Assembly (NCBI RefSeq): GCF_963677005.1
Contig: NZ_OY781616.1
Span: 2,551,001-2,615,000 of the forward strand
Source of the DNA: Maridesulfovibrio sp.
Lineage (GTDB): Bacteria; Desulfobacterota; Desulfovibrionia; Desulfovibrionales; Desulfovibrionaceae
DNA length: 64,000 nucleotides
Direction of reading: 5' to 3'
A program made the position numbers and the translations under genes. A model generated the notes under the pieces. The model saw only the letters and a program-made list of their open reading frames with translations. It ran no database searches and was not told the origin of the DNA. Positions 24,159 to 32,600 of the stretch are shown piece by piece; the stretch's first letter is position 1, and each line of letters starts with the position of its first letter.

Positions 24159-25036
24159 CGTTCCAATTTATAAAAGCGAACCGCTCCAGTTTTCCGGTGA
24201 AGAAGATGTGCCTAACTCTGGACGTTTCCAGGAGCGGTTTTTATGCGTGGTTATCGAGACCTGAATCAAAAAGAGCTATTGAAAACAAAGTATTGTGCCA
24301 GCGTATTCAGGAGCTTTATTATGAGCATGGTCAAATGGCGGGAAGTCCCATGATCACAGCCGACCTGCATGATGAAGAACGGTTCTGCTCGGTCAGTCGT
24401 GCTCGAGTTGCTAGAAAAATGAAGGCGATGGGACTCCAGTGTAAAACGACAAGAAAGTTCGTGGTCACCACAGACTCCTCTCACAAGGAGCCGGTTGCCC
24501 CCAACCTGCTGGACCGTCGGTTCTCGGCATACAAGCCGAATACTGCTTGGGTTACGGATATTACATACATTAAAGTTGGCAAGAAATGGTTTTATCTCAC
24601 TGTTTTTATAGATTTATTTTCTAGGATAATAGTTGGCTGGGATTTGAGTGCCTCATTAGATAGAAGCTCTGTAATCCGCGCTTTGAAAAAAGCAATTGCA
24701 AGGCGTCGACCACCGAAAGGATTGATGATTCATAGCGATCGAGGGGTGCAGTACGCCAGTCGAGAATTTAGAAAATTGCTGGCAAAATATGGTTGCACCC
24801 AAAGCATGAGCCGCAAAGGGAATTGCTGGGATAATGCGGTTGCCGAATCCTTTTTCCATACCCTTAAAACGCAAATGGTCTATCATAGAAAATTTGCCCA
24901 CAGGCAGGAAGCTGAAATTGCTCTCTTTCAATACATTGAGGCCTATTATAACCGCAGAAGACGACACTCCAGTAATGGATGGGTGTCACCTGCTGAATTT
25001 GAAATCAACTGTCAGGAAAATTTCTTTGTGGCTTAG
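24155..25036 (+). CDS. IS3-family transposase OrfB (DDE integrase core)
   Basis: 293 residues. The DDE residues are visible in TDITYI (about residue 130), HSDRGVQY (about 190) and AVAESFFHTLK (about 226). The N-terminal HTH_21-like segment and the C-terminal YNRRRRHSSNGWVSPAEFE are typical of the family. It is full length, so the IS may be active. Confidence 0.93.
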   Translation: MTFQFIKANRSSFPVKKMCLTLDVSRSGFYAWLSRPESKRAIENKVLCQRIQELYYEHGQMAGSPMITADLHDEERFCSVSRARVARKMKAMGLQCKTTRKFVVTTDSSHKEPVAPNLLDRRFSAYKPNTAWVTDITYIKVGKKWFYLTVFIDLFSRIIVGWDLSASLDRSSVIRALKKAIARRRPPKGLMIHSDRGVQYASREFRKLLAKYGCTQSMSRKGNCWDNAVAESFFHTLKTQMVYHRKFAHRQEAEIALFQYIEAYYNRRRRHSSNGWVSPAEFEINCQENFFVA

Positions 25037-25542
25037 CTGACTGTCCAGAAAAGTGTGGCAGGATCACATTCCAGAAGAAGTGAAATTTCATCCTGAAATT
25101 TATCATAATTAATCACTCCCCGGTCATTGCTGAAGAAAGAGGTTGTCTTGTGCTTTGTCGGCTCGGTGTTGCTTGGAACAAAAGACTCTGCATTTATGAA
25201 TGCCTGTTCAATTTCGTGCTTGATGCCCTGCGGCAAGATGTCGGAGACCATGTCTTTGCACATATTTAGGTAGCGGATGTCCTCAGCCTTCAGGGACACA
25301 TTCATGCTCTCTTTCTGGGCTTCTATCCAGTACCAACGCCTGCCGTTTTCCATCTCAGTCATCAGGGGGAGAGTATGGGTGCGTTCTATGGTTTCCACCA
25401 TCCTCAGAATTGTCTGTTTTGAGCAATCAAATTTATCCGCCAGAGAGGATAGATTGTATTTACGTCCTGTGAAAAGTAGCAGTCCGTAAAGGCCTAGGAT
25501 TTTCTCCGATGGGCTCGCGTCATCATTGAATTTTTTTGCCAT
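25033..25542 (-). pseudogene. WYL-type transcriptional regulator, truncated by the IS
   Basis: The N-terminal winged helix (ASPSEKILGLYGLLLFTGRKYNLSSLADKFDCSKQTILRMVETIE) and the start of the central region remain from ATG 25542. At about 25061 the frame enters IS sequence and ends with a short foreign tail. The C-terminal WYL ligand-sensing domain is missing and is not found left of the IS. Regulators of this kind (CapW/BrxR-like) repress defence operons, so loss may have altered control in element 2. The residual protein could still bind DNA. Confidence 0.7.
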
Positions 25543-25722
25543 AATTTTCTCTTTAAGATTTTCCCGTTCCGGGAATTGGAACGCTCCTTTTTTATATCCC
25601 AAATATGGCTTGCAAACAAGCTGAGTGAGTTTGGTTGGGCTGAAGAATTCTTCCTTTGTCGGGCATTAGAGGGGGAATATTCGTCAGTCGTTTGAGGATA
25701 AATTTAAAGGAGTAATACGAGA

Positions 25723-26241
25723 ATGAAAAAAATAATTTCCGCGATCATTATGTTAACAGTTCTGGCTGGCCTTCAGGCATGCACTTCCTCTGCCATAGAT
25801 ACTGTAAAAGATGGGACTTTGGTTTTGGATAGTTCGCGCACCGTAGGACAGACCTTTGATAGCTATAAGTATTTCAGTGCTACCAGTTGGAAATCGTTCA
25901 AGGATAATAAAGGAAGGGAGATTGTCGAATTTACGGGATCAGTGGATTACGACAAGTACGTCGGGGCTATTTATGGAGGTGTTACCCTTAGCTCTGAAAT
26001 TGTCACCAAGGCAAAAAAGAACATGGAAAATATGAAGATGTCTTTTATTGCCCAGTTTGCAGTTAAAGGAAATCGCTTTTTGCTGATTTTCAGTGGCATA
26101 AATGTTGGCGGGGTTGATGAAAACGGTAAGCTTCATCAGAAAAAAATTCCCGATACGAAAATGGAAACGATTGAAGCTGTTTATCGAAACGTTCCGCTTG
26201 AGCTTGTGTCAGTTATGCTTTTGAACTTTTGTAATAAGTAA
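25723..26241 (+). CDS. Small lipoprotein, unknown function
   Basis: 172 residues with a lipoprotein signal (MKKIISAIIMLTVLAGLQAC, lipobox LQAC, Cys20). The mature part is mixed alpha/beta with FVGAIYGGVTL-type strands and no recognised domain. AAAGGAG lies upstream of ATG 25723. It is flanked by the broken regulator on the other strand and a strong terminator downstream, so it is monocistronic. Confidence 0.7.
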   Translation: MKKIISAIIMLTVLAGLQACTSSAIDTVKDGTLVLDSSRTVGQTFDSYKYFSATSWKSFKDNKGREIVEFTGSVDYDKYVGAIYGGVTLSSEIVTKAKKNMENMKMSFIAQFAVKGNRFLLIFSGINVGGVDENGKLHQKKIPDTKMETIEAVYRNVPLELVSVMLLNFCNK

Positions 26242-26270
26242 GACGCGATAAGAGTTCGTTTAAAATGAGT

Positions 26271-26309
26271 CAGGCTCCCTTGGATATTCCGGGGGAGCCT
26301 GTTTTAGTT
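26271..26309 (+). terminator. Rho-independent terminator
   Basis: CAGGCTCCC pairs with GGGAGCCTG around TTGGATATTCCGG, then TTTTAGTTTGTTT. It follows the lipoprotein gene by 29 bp. Confidence 0.8.
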
Positions 26310-26483
26310 TGTTTCTTGTCCATGTATGGCGGAGAGCTATGGGGTGCTTTTAAAAATATCAAGTGATTTTCTGAGTGATTAGATATGTCTGCGATTATAT
26401 ATAAATACCAGTTTTCTGGAAAAAATATTTGCAAATAATTCTCTGTTAAATTATTGGTTTAATCAAAAACACACGTAGGCAAC

Positions 26484-27281
26484 ATGAAAATTTGGCAAGC
26501 AGTCAAGAAAGTTCTGGAAGAAGCATACGCACCCTTAACCTATGTTGAAGTGTATGAGGACATAGTTAAGAAGGGGTATTACCAGTTTAAAGCGAAGAAT
26601 CCCAAGCATGTTGTCCATTCCGAGATTCGCCGCAGATGCAATAATCTTGACTTTGCTTCGGCTAAAAGTCCTAAATTTTTCACACGTAATCCAGATGGCA
26701 AATATACCCTAATTGGCTTTCAAGCGACTAATGCTCCCAATCCTTTGGCTGAAGAAGAGAATGAGCATTTTAGACTCGAACACCGTCTTGAAAATGCTCA
26801 TGAGAAATATATTGCTTCTTTCAAGAAAGTACTGCTGGAAGAACTTAAGAATCTAACACCATATGAATTTGAAGTATTCAGCAAGAACTTATTGAAAAGC
26901 TATGGAGTTAAAGAGCTCATGGTTACCAGTCCCAGCAGGGATGGTGGAATTGACGGAGAAGGAATTTTGAAAGCAGGGTTGAGCAAGCTTTGCGTCGCTT
27001 TCCAGTGCAAAAGATGGAAAGGAGGAAAAGTCGGAAGGGGTGAAGTGGACAAATTCAGAGGTGCTATCCAAGGCAAGTTTGACCAAGGTATATTTTTTAC
27101 AACATCCACTTTTACATCTGGGGCTAAGGCAGTTTCTACCAGAGTCGGGGCCGTGCCTATTATTCTCGTTAATGGAGATGGGATTGTTGACATCATGCTT
27201 GAAAAGCGGTGTGGTGTGCAGCAGGAACTTTTTGCCAAGTATTCTATTGAATTGGACCGAATGTTGGTGGATGACGGGTAG
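26484..27281 (+). CDS. HARE-HTH plus Mrr-type restriction endonuclease
   Basis: 265 residues. Residues 1-80 match the HARE-HTH domain (AVKKVLEEAYAPLTYVEVYEDIVKKG...PKHVVHSEIRRRC...GKYTLIGF), which is thought to recognise modified DNA or guard against it. Residues 120-250 are an Mrr nuclease: LTPYEFEVFSKNLLKSYG, RDGGIDGEG (Asp157) and FQCKRW (Gln174-x-Lys176), then GIFFTTSTFTSGAK. It is probably a modification-dependent type IV restriction enzyme. A membrane protein gene follows after 36 bp. Confidence 0.82.
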   Translation: MKIWQAVKKVLEEAYAPLTYVEVYEDIVKKGYYQFKAKNPKHVVHSEIRRRCNNLDFASAKSPKFFTRNPDGKYTLIGFQATNAPNPLAEEENEHFRLEHRLENAHEKYIASFKKVLLEELKNLTPYEFEVFSKNLLKSYGVKELMVTSPSRDGGIDGEGILKAGLSKLCVAFQCKRWKGGKVGRGEVDKFRGAIQGKFDQGIFFTTSTFTSGAKAVSTRVGAVPIILVNGDGIVDIMLEKRCGVQQELFAKYSIELDRMLVDDG

Positions 27282-27317
27282 ATTTAAGAGAGCTTTTTGT
27301 TTTGCATGAGGTAGAAA

Positions 27318-28043
27318 ATGTCCGAAGAAGATAAAATTATACCATATACCAATAGCCCCCACTATCGTGTGACATCTCAAGGTCCTTACCTTTCTGTAAA
27401 ACTTGAAGATTCATCTACGATTAGTGCCGAAGAAATTAGTCCTGTTGTTGATAAAATTTCCAATATACGGACAGTGGCAAACAATTATGATTGGCCGTTT
27501 GCTCATTACCTTGATAAGTCCGCAAATATTTTGGTTCTGGCTGTGTCAGGAGAAGTGCAAAAAGCTATTGAATCAGCTCATGATCTTGAAAAAACAATAT
27601 TAAAAACAAAGACATTACTTTCGCGTCTACGCTATGCTTTAGTCGTGTTTATTCTTTTTGTTATGGTTATTATTGGGGCGATCCTTTTGTTTTGGTCGTG
27701 TGATTTTTCGTTTACCGTAATTTTAAAAAACGAAATAAAACTGCTAGTAGCGTGTATTCTTTTTGGCGGGATAGGTGGGTTTATGTCTATTGTCTGGAGG
27801 ATTAATGAATTAGACATAGATATCCATTCTCCATGGCGAATGCTGGCTTTTACCGGAGTACTGCGTTTTTCTTTGGCAATGGTCTGTGGGATGATTGTGT
27901 TTTTTATAATGAAGGGGCGTATAGTCTCTTTTGTTGGAGATCCACAAAACATCTATGCTTACTTTGTTATTTCTTGCGTTGCTGGGTTCAGCGAACATTT
28001 TGTCCCAAATACTTTAGACAAAATTAGTGGTAACAAGGGCTAA
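27318..28043 (+). CDS. Four-helix membrane protein next to the Mrr gene
   Basis: 241 residues. A soluble N-terminal half of about 105 residues is followed by four hydrophobic segments (YALVVFILFVMVIIGAILL, LLVACILFGGIGGFMSIVW, FSLAMVCGMIVFFIM, YAYFVISCVAGF) and a short tail. No family is recognised. Close spacing to the HARE-Mrr gene suggests an operon. Its 3' end overlaps the convergent GIY-YIG-like gene by 4 bp. Confidence 0.6.
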   Translation: MSEEDKIIPYTNSPHYRVTSQGPYLSVKLEDSSTISAEEISPVVDKISNIRTVANNYDWPFAHYLDKSANILVLAVSGEVQKAIESAHDLEKTILKTKTLLSRLRYALVVFILFVMVIIGAILLFWSCDFSFTVILKNEIKLLVACILFGGIGGFMSIVWRINELDIDIHSPWRMLAFTGVLRFSLAMVCGMIVFFIMKGRIVSFVGDPQNIYAYFVISCVAGFSEHFVPNTLDKISGNKG

Positions 28044-28525
28044 ATCCTATTTATCACACAAGCGTTTGTTAGAGGGGTATGCGTAGTATAAGCTTTCCAA
28101 AAATGATTAAAAATATCGGTAGAGTATTCATCTAGCCAGTTAAATTTAAGCAGGCTTGATTTTGCTGGAGCACTTTCGCCAGATGATAGAACCACGTAAT
28201 CACGGTTTAGTGATAATGCACTTTGTAGACATTTTTTGTAAATATTATGTGTTAACCCTCTTAAAACCATCCCCATCAGTCCCTTTTCTACTTCTTCTGT
28301 AAGTCTGGAACACGGGATGCATCCAATAGCTATATCTTCTTTCGTTACATCCAGTTCTTTCTTTTTTAAAATTGATAAGAGAGTTGCTTCTTTCTCTGAG
28401 AAAATATGCTTTGCCCAATTGACTAATGGTATCTTTTTACTTTCTCCAATATATATATGTCCCTTGCAAGATATAAAATAAATATACGGACCTGTGTAGT
28501 TCCCTTTAAATGAGATGACATTCAT
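28040..28525 (-). CDS. GIY-YIG-like protein at the end of the dnd operon
   Basis: 161 residues. PYIYFISC (13-20) followed after a short hairpin by HIYIGES (23-29) matches the two strands of the GIY-YIG nuclease fold. The catalytic Arg expected next is not evident (NWAKH at 36-40 keeps only the His side), so it may be a divergent or inactive member. It begins 5 bp after the GHKL ATPase gene and is the last gene of the dndC-dndD-dndE-GHKL series. A nicking or cleavage role guided by phosphorothioates is inferred from position. Confidence 0.55.
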   Translation of the reverse strand: MNVISFKGNYTGPYIYFISCKGHIYIGESKKIPLVNWAKHIFSEKEATLLSILKKKELDVTKEDIAIGCIPCSRLTEEVEKGLMGMVLRGLTHNIYKKCLQSALSLNRDYVVLSSGESAPAKSSLLKFNWLDEYSTDIFNHFWKAYTTHTPLTNACVINRI

Positions 28526-28530
28526 GGTCT

Positions 28531-30225
28531 TTACCCATCTATTATGTCAGGATTGTCATCTATCCAGTTAGAAATATTATGGGATAAAAATTTATTTTTT
28601 TTACGTAGTAAAGCGGTGAGAGTTTCTTCTTCAATATCAAATAAATTTTTGTATAGCTGGTTGTCAGATACAGCCAAGGCCCATAACAGTCCTTCAACAA
28701 CTTGTCGGAAGTTGTCTTTGTTATTTAGTTTTTTGAGTACATATTCGTAAAATGCTGTGTTTTTATTTATTCTAACGAAAGTTCCTTCTGAAGGACTAAA
28801 TCCAGCAGAATACAGAGCAGCATCCAACACTTTACTTGAATATCGAATTCTTCTGAAAGCTCGATCCCCTTCGACAACATCAGGTTCATCTTCTTCTTTA
28901 GAAGACTCGCTTTCAGCTGCAAGGTTCAAGCCTCTCTCTTTACTGATTTCACTTTGTTCTTCTGAGAGTTCACCGGAAGGCAGCTCCTCTTCCAAACTTT
29001 GGTTTACAATATTAAAATTGTCTCCCTCTGTTCTCCCTGTCTCCTCTTTTTTATCTTTACACAGTGTAAACGCATGTTGCGCATCTTTGATGGCTTGAAC
29101 TATCTCTGAACGAAGTATTTGCTCAACATCTTCTGGTAGATTTATTTTCTGTTTGGAAACATCTACATGCAGCACATCATCGTGAGCAGAAGTCAGGCAT
29201 AATCTTGCTCTGAATCCATATTCATCCTTGCCAACTAAAGCCTCTTTAGGACCGAAAGGAGTGAAAATTCTATCACCCCATCTTATCAGCCGACCATTTC
29301 GATAAATAAAAAAACCCATGTTTCTTCTACCGACTTTGTAGGTTCTAATTAGCTCTTTATGTTCTTGTGGAATTTGAGCCGTAGCCATTCCTGCTTGAGG
29401 GAAGATCACTGCTTCAAGGGTCGCCTTATCTTCTGTACCTGGAATAGCTATTTCAGTATCAATGACTTTGCATGGATGTGTGCAGTCGTAGTTGTCAGGG
29501 TCAAATTCTTGTTTGGCAATGCTCTTAAAAAGTATATCAAATCCATCAATTATTTCCTCTTTTCTAGAGGTTCCAATTTCTTTTAATCTGATACTGAGTT
29601 GGCTGTCGGGGGCAGTCAATTGCTTATAATAAACGACACCAAGCTCTTCGGATAGACCATCGACAACAGACTTTAATGAAGCCTGATCGGAAAAATTACA
29701 TTTATCAATGGAGACGACTGTTCCATGCTCTCCATCAATTATTTCGTTATAATATGAGATTTCCTCTGCCGAGAGAGGGCGAGAGTAAACATTGTATTTT
29801 TTGGTCTCATCAATTCTGTCGAGGTCAATGTGATGATGATCAGTCAAGTTACCATTTGTTTTAGATATGACAGAAATTCTGTTACCTAAAGATAATCCGG
29901 CTGATTTCATCCCCATGCCATACTTAGATAAGCTGTCTTTATGGTATGTAACATTACTTCCTAGCTGAAAAGCTGTAAATATTCCTTCGTTATCCATACC
30001 ACAGCCATTATCTACTATTTCAAATTTAGATATACTATTCCTATTATGTCTAAACGTGTCGTCTTTTAAGGTTAAATTTATTGTAACTGAAGTTGCTTCG
30101 GCTGCGATTGAGTTGTCTATTATGTCTTTAACGGCAGCGACAGCAGAGTAGCCAATTTTTGAAATAGCTCTGCATACTCTGCTAGGGTCCATTAGGACTT
30201 CTCTTGAGTTTTCGTGTTCGGACAT
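28531..30225 (-). CDS. GHKL (HSP90/MORC-like) ATPase in the dnd operon
   Basis: About 564 residues from ATG 30225, preceded by GGAGG; an upstream TTG is less likely. The Bergerat ATP fold is clear: KDIIDNSIAA at 33-42 (Asp where the catalytic Glu usually is), VDNGCGMD at 71-78 and YGMGMKSAG at 102-110. The transducer region follows, with a GRRNMGFFIYRNGRLIRWGDR strand set as in MORC-type ATPases. An acidic linker (about 400-450) leads to a helical C-terminal domain. It lies 46 bp after dndE on the same strand. Bacterial MORC-like ATPases have been proposed as restriction components; here it could replace DndFGH. Confidence 0.78.
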   Translation of the reverse strand: MSEHENSREVLMDPSRVCRAISKIGYSAVAAVKDIIDNSIAAEATSVTINLTLKDDTFRHNRNSISKFEIVDNGCGMDNEGIFTAFQLGSNVTYHKDSLSKYGMGMKSAGLSLGNRISVISKTNGNLTDHHHIDLDRIDETKKYNVYSRPLSAEEISYYNEIIDGEHGTVVSIDKCNFSDQASLKSVVDGLSEELGVVYYKQLTAPDSQLSIRLKEIGTSRKEEIIDGFDILFKSIAKQEFDPDNYDCTHPCKVIDTEIAIPGTEDKATLEAVIFPQAGMATAQIPQEHKELIRTYKVGRRNMGFFIYRNGRLIRWGDRIFTPFGPKEALVGKDEYGFRARLCLTSAHDDVLHVDVSKQKINLPEDVEQILRSEIVQAIKDAQHAFTLCKDKKEETGRTEGDNFNIVNQSLEEELPSGELSEEQSEISKERGLNLAAESESSKEEDEPDVVEGDRAFRRIRYSSKVLDAALYSAGFSPSEGTFVRINKNTAFYEYVLKKLNNKDNFRQVVEGLLWALAVSDNQLYKNLFDIEEETLTALLRKKNKFLSHNISNWIDDNPDIIDG

Positions 30226-30271
30226 AATCTCCAACCTCCATAAGTTATTATCAAAAGTGGAAAGACATTAT

Positions 30272-30634
30272 CTATAAAAAATTTAAAAATCCAGATATAT
30301 CTATTTTGCGACTAAAAAGGTAGCCTATTCCTCTATGTAAGTGTTGCTTGAAATATCTGTTAATCTTATTTGAATCAGCCGAAATAGAATCAGACACACA
30401 TCGCTGTTTCAACAAAGCCATATAGACCTCGTGGTGCCCACCACCAAAGGTTTTCCAAGTCATCTCAACAGAACTATCGCTGGGAATCTCTTCATCTCTA
30501 GGTTTTGAGGGTTCAGCCAAGGAGAGGCAGAACGCCCAACGGCAGAGCACATTCCAATTAGTGATTCCGGTGCGCCTTTTCACCATAACTAGTTGATCTT
30601 TTGCTCTTTGTGAAAGTCTTACGTGTTCAATCAT
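30272..30634 (-). CDS. dndE: DNA sulfur modification protein DndE
   Basis: 120 residues: the start IEHVRLSQRAKDQLVMVKRRTGITNWNVLCRWAFCLSL and the later TFGGGHHEVYMALLKQRC are characteristic of DndE, a small tetrameric protein that binds nicked DNA in the DndCDE complex. ATG 30634 comes one base after the dndD stop, so translation is coupled. Confidence 0.9.
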   Translation of the reverse strand: MIEHVRLSQRAKDQLVMVKRRTGITNWNVLCRWAFCLSLAEPSKPRDEEIPSDSSVEMTWKTFGGGHHEVYMALLKQRCVSDSISADSNKINRYFKQHLHRGIGYLFSRKIDISGFLNFL

Positions 30635-30635
30635 A

Positions 30636-32600
30636 TTAGCTGAAATATCCGTTTGTTATTTGAGTTTTGTGTCGCTTAATGTCGTGTTGTAATGTGTAAC
30701 TTGCACCAATAAATTCTGAGAGCTTTTCTTTTGCTTCTCCAACGATTTCAGTGTCAGTAGAGAGCAGAATTGTCTGATGGCTGACATTTGGAAAGTAGTA
30801 TTCAACTAAAAGGTTCCTGTGGATTGAATCAAGGCGTCCAAGGGGAGTATCAACAATGATTGGTAGGGGACGCCCTGAAGCCCTACCAAGCCCCCAAAGG
30901 ATAGAGATAATGACCAACTGCCGTTCCCCTGCAGAAAGTGATGTCAGTGGAATATGTCTTTCGTTATGTCCTCGTAAAACCAACTCGTAGTTATCTGTGT
31001 TGATTTTGACCGAAGTAATGAACCCCTTCTTCCTTAAAAGGAGATTCGTACTTTCCAGTATGAGTTCCTCAAGGTGAGAAACTGACTTATTCAATACCGC
31101 GTCGCCAAACTCTCCTACTCGATTACGGGCGATTCCTGCATATTTAATGACTCTATCGTGAACAAGTTGCTCTGCGTCCTCTATTGCTTGTTTTTCTAAG
31201 AAACGTTTTTTTTCAGCCGTTTTAAATTTGTGCGATCCCTCAAGCTCTGCAATCTTTCGCTCAATGCTCGCCATCTGATCTATTGCTATACTTAATGCCT
31301 GTTTTGCTTCGTCTCTCTTTCTAATTGATTCCGCCACACTTTCTTCTGGAGGGATCATTGAAAGTTTGCGTTCTAAAGAATCCTTCTTTTCATTCCACTG
31401 CTCATATTTGCTTTTGAGTGAAGCAGCCTGCTTTTGTTCATGTTCAATGCGCTGGGGAAGATGCTGGAGAAGAGAGCTTCCTTCTTCAGACATATCTAGA
31501 ATTATTTCTGTTGCGGCAGTGTCGCTTCGGCTCGTGCGGTCAGCCTGCAAAAGTTTTGACAATTCATCATATGCGCTAGGTGCCTTTTTATTAACAATTT
31601 CTAAGAACGTTTGATCTCGCTCTTCGAGCACCTCAAGTACTGCCTTTGCTTTAATCGCGTCCTGTTCGCATTTTTCCTGTTTCTGAGTGTCTGCTATCAG
31701 ATTACCGATCAAGGCTAAAGGTAGAGTTCCGGCTGCTAGCTCTCTAAGTTCTGCTGAAATAACTTCAAGCTCTTGTTGCGCGTACCCTAAATCTTCTTCA
31801 ATACCTTTTCTGTGGGAGAAAAGCTCCGCTCCGCTTGTTTTGAATTCACCCTCAGCCTTGGCAAGTTCCTTTTCTTTTGCAGCGAGTGTTTTTTCAATAG
31901 ATTTCTTTTCTGCTTTAAGGTCGTTTATTTCGATTTGTTGTTGTTTTAATACGTTATCAAGAGTCTCTAGCCTTTCCTTGACTTCTGAGTCTGCTGTTTC
32001 TTGGGATTTCTTATAAATAAGTGAGGAGAGGTCCTCTTGCAGGCGATTAAGGAGGTTGATTCCAAGTAAGGCTTCAACTCCTGTCTTAAGAAGTAACTGG
32101 GCTCCTTCTTTACTTGCCATGTCTGCGACTGCTTCGCCGTCAAAAAAGAATAAATTTGCAATGCTTACAGGGATAAATGAGTCAATAAATTCTTCCCAAG
32201 TAGATGATATGACAGAATCATGTTTTCCGTTCTTATGTGCGACAAATTTTTCAGCAATCCGACCACCAGACGCTTCTTTCCAACTTCGGGTTACTTTATA
32301 AGTGTCTTTTACCCCTTGAGAGTAAGTCGCAAATGATAATGTGACACGACTTTCTCCAATGGACGGGTCGTTGATCAACTTTTTTAAAAAAGCGGAGTAT
32401 GACGTAATTTTGGGGTCAAGGTGAACCAATCTCTTGCCAAACAAGACAAGCCTGATGGCGGTGAGCAGACTTGTTTTACCTGCTCCATTTAAGCCTCCAA
32501 CCAATACAATAGGATGCGAGCTATCCTTTGGGCTTAAATCTAAATGTTGAACTTCGCCGTATACGCTAAAGTTTTCGAGAATAAGTTCGCTTAAGAGCAT
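30636..32600 (-). CDS. dndD: DNA sulfur modification protein DndD (SMC/Rad50-like ATPase)
   Basis: 654 residues. Walker A GGLNGAGKTS at 35-44, a long coiled coil (about 190-480) with a central turn, and a C-terminal ABC signature (TSLSAGERQLV) with Walker B PIIVDTPLGRLDS. DndD hydrolyses ATP and probably opens DNA for sulfur insertion. It overlaps dndC by 10 bp upstream. Length is normal. Confidence 0.93.
   Translation of the reverse strand: MLLSELILENFSVYGEVQHLDLSPKDSSHPIVLVGGLNGAGKTSLLTAIRLVLFGKRLVHLDPKITSYSAFLKKLINDPSIGESRVTLSFATYSQGVKDTYKVTRSWKEASGGRIAEKFVAHKNGKHDSVISSTWEEFIDSFIPVSIANLFFFDGEAVADMASKEGAQLLLKTGVEALLGINLLNRLQEDLSSLIYKKSQETADSEVKERLETLDNVLKQQQIEINDLKAEKKSIEKTLAAKEKELAKAEGEFKTSGAELFSHRKGIEEDLGYAQQELEVISAELRELAAGTLPLALIGNLIADTQKQEKCEQDAIKAKAVLEVLEERDQTFLEIVNKKAPSAYDELSKLLQADRTSRSDTAATEIILDMSEEGSSLLQHLPQRIEHEQKQAASLKSKYEQWNEKKDSLERKLSMIPPEESVAESIRKRDEAKQALSIAIDQMASIERKIAELEGSHKFKTAEKKRFLEKQAIEDAEQLVHDRVIKYAGIARNRVGEFGDAVLNKSVSHLEELILESTNLLLRKKGFITSVKINTDNYELVLRGHNERHIPLTSLSAGERQLVIISILWGLGRASGRPLPIIVDTPLGRLDSIHRNLLVEYYFPNVSHQTILLSTDTEIVGEAKEKLSEFIGASYTLQHDIKRHKTQITNGYFS

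Larger units (their letters stand above)
23832..25060 (+). mobile_element. IS3-family insertion sequence
   Basis: Two overlapping transposase genes. The right end is placed at 25060, because the IS sequence ends there in ...GTGTGGCA and the reading frame of the interrupted WYL gene resumes. The left end is probably near TGACTTTCACAGG at 23832, but the two ends match only weakly and flanking bases (ATCC / GGAT) show no direct target duplication. A deletion beside the IS would explain this. Confidence 0.75.
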
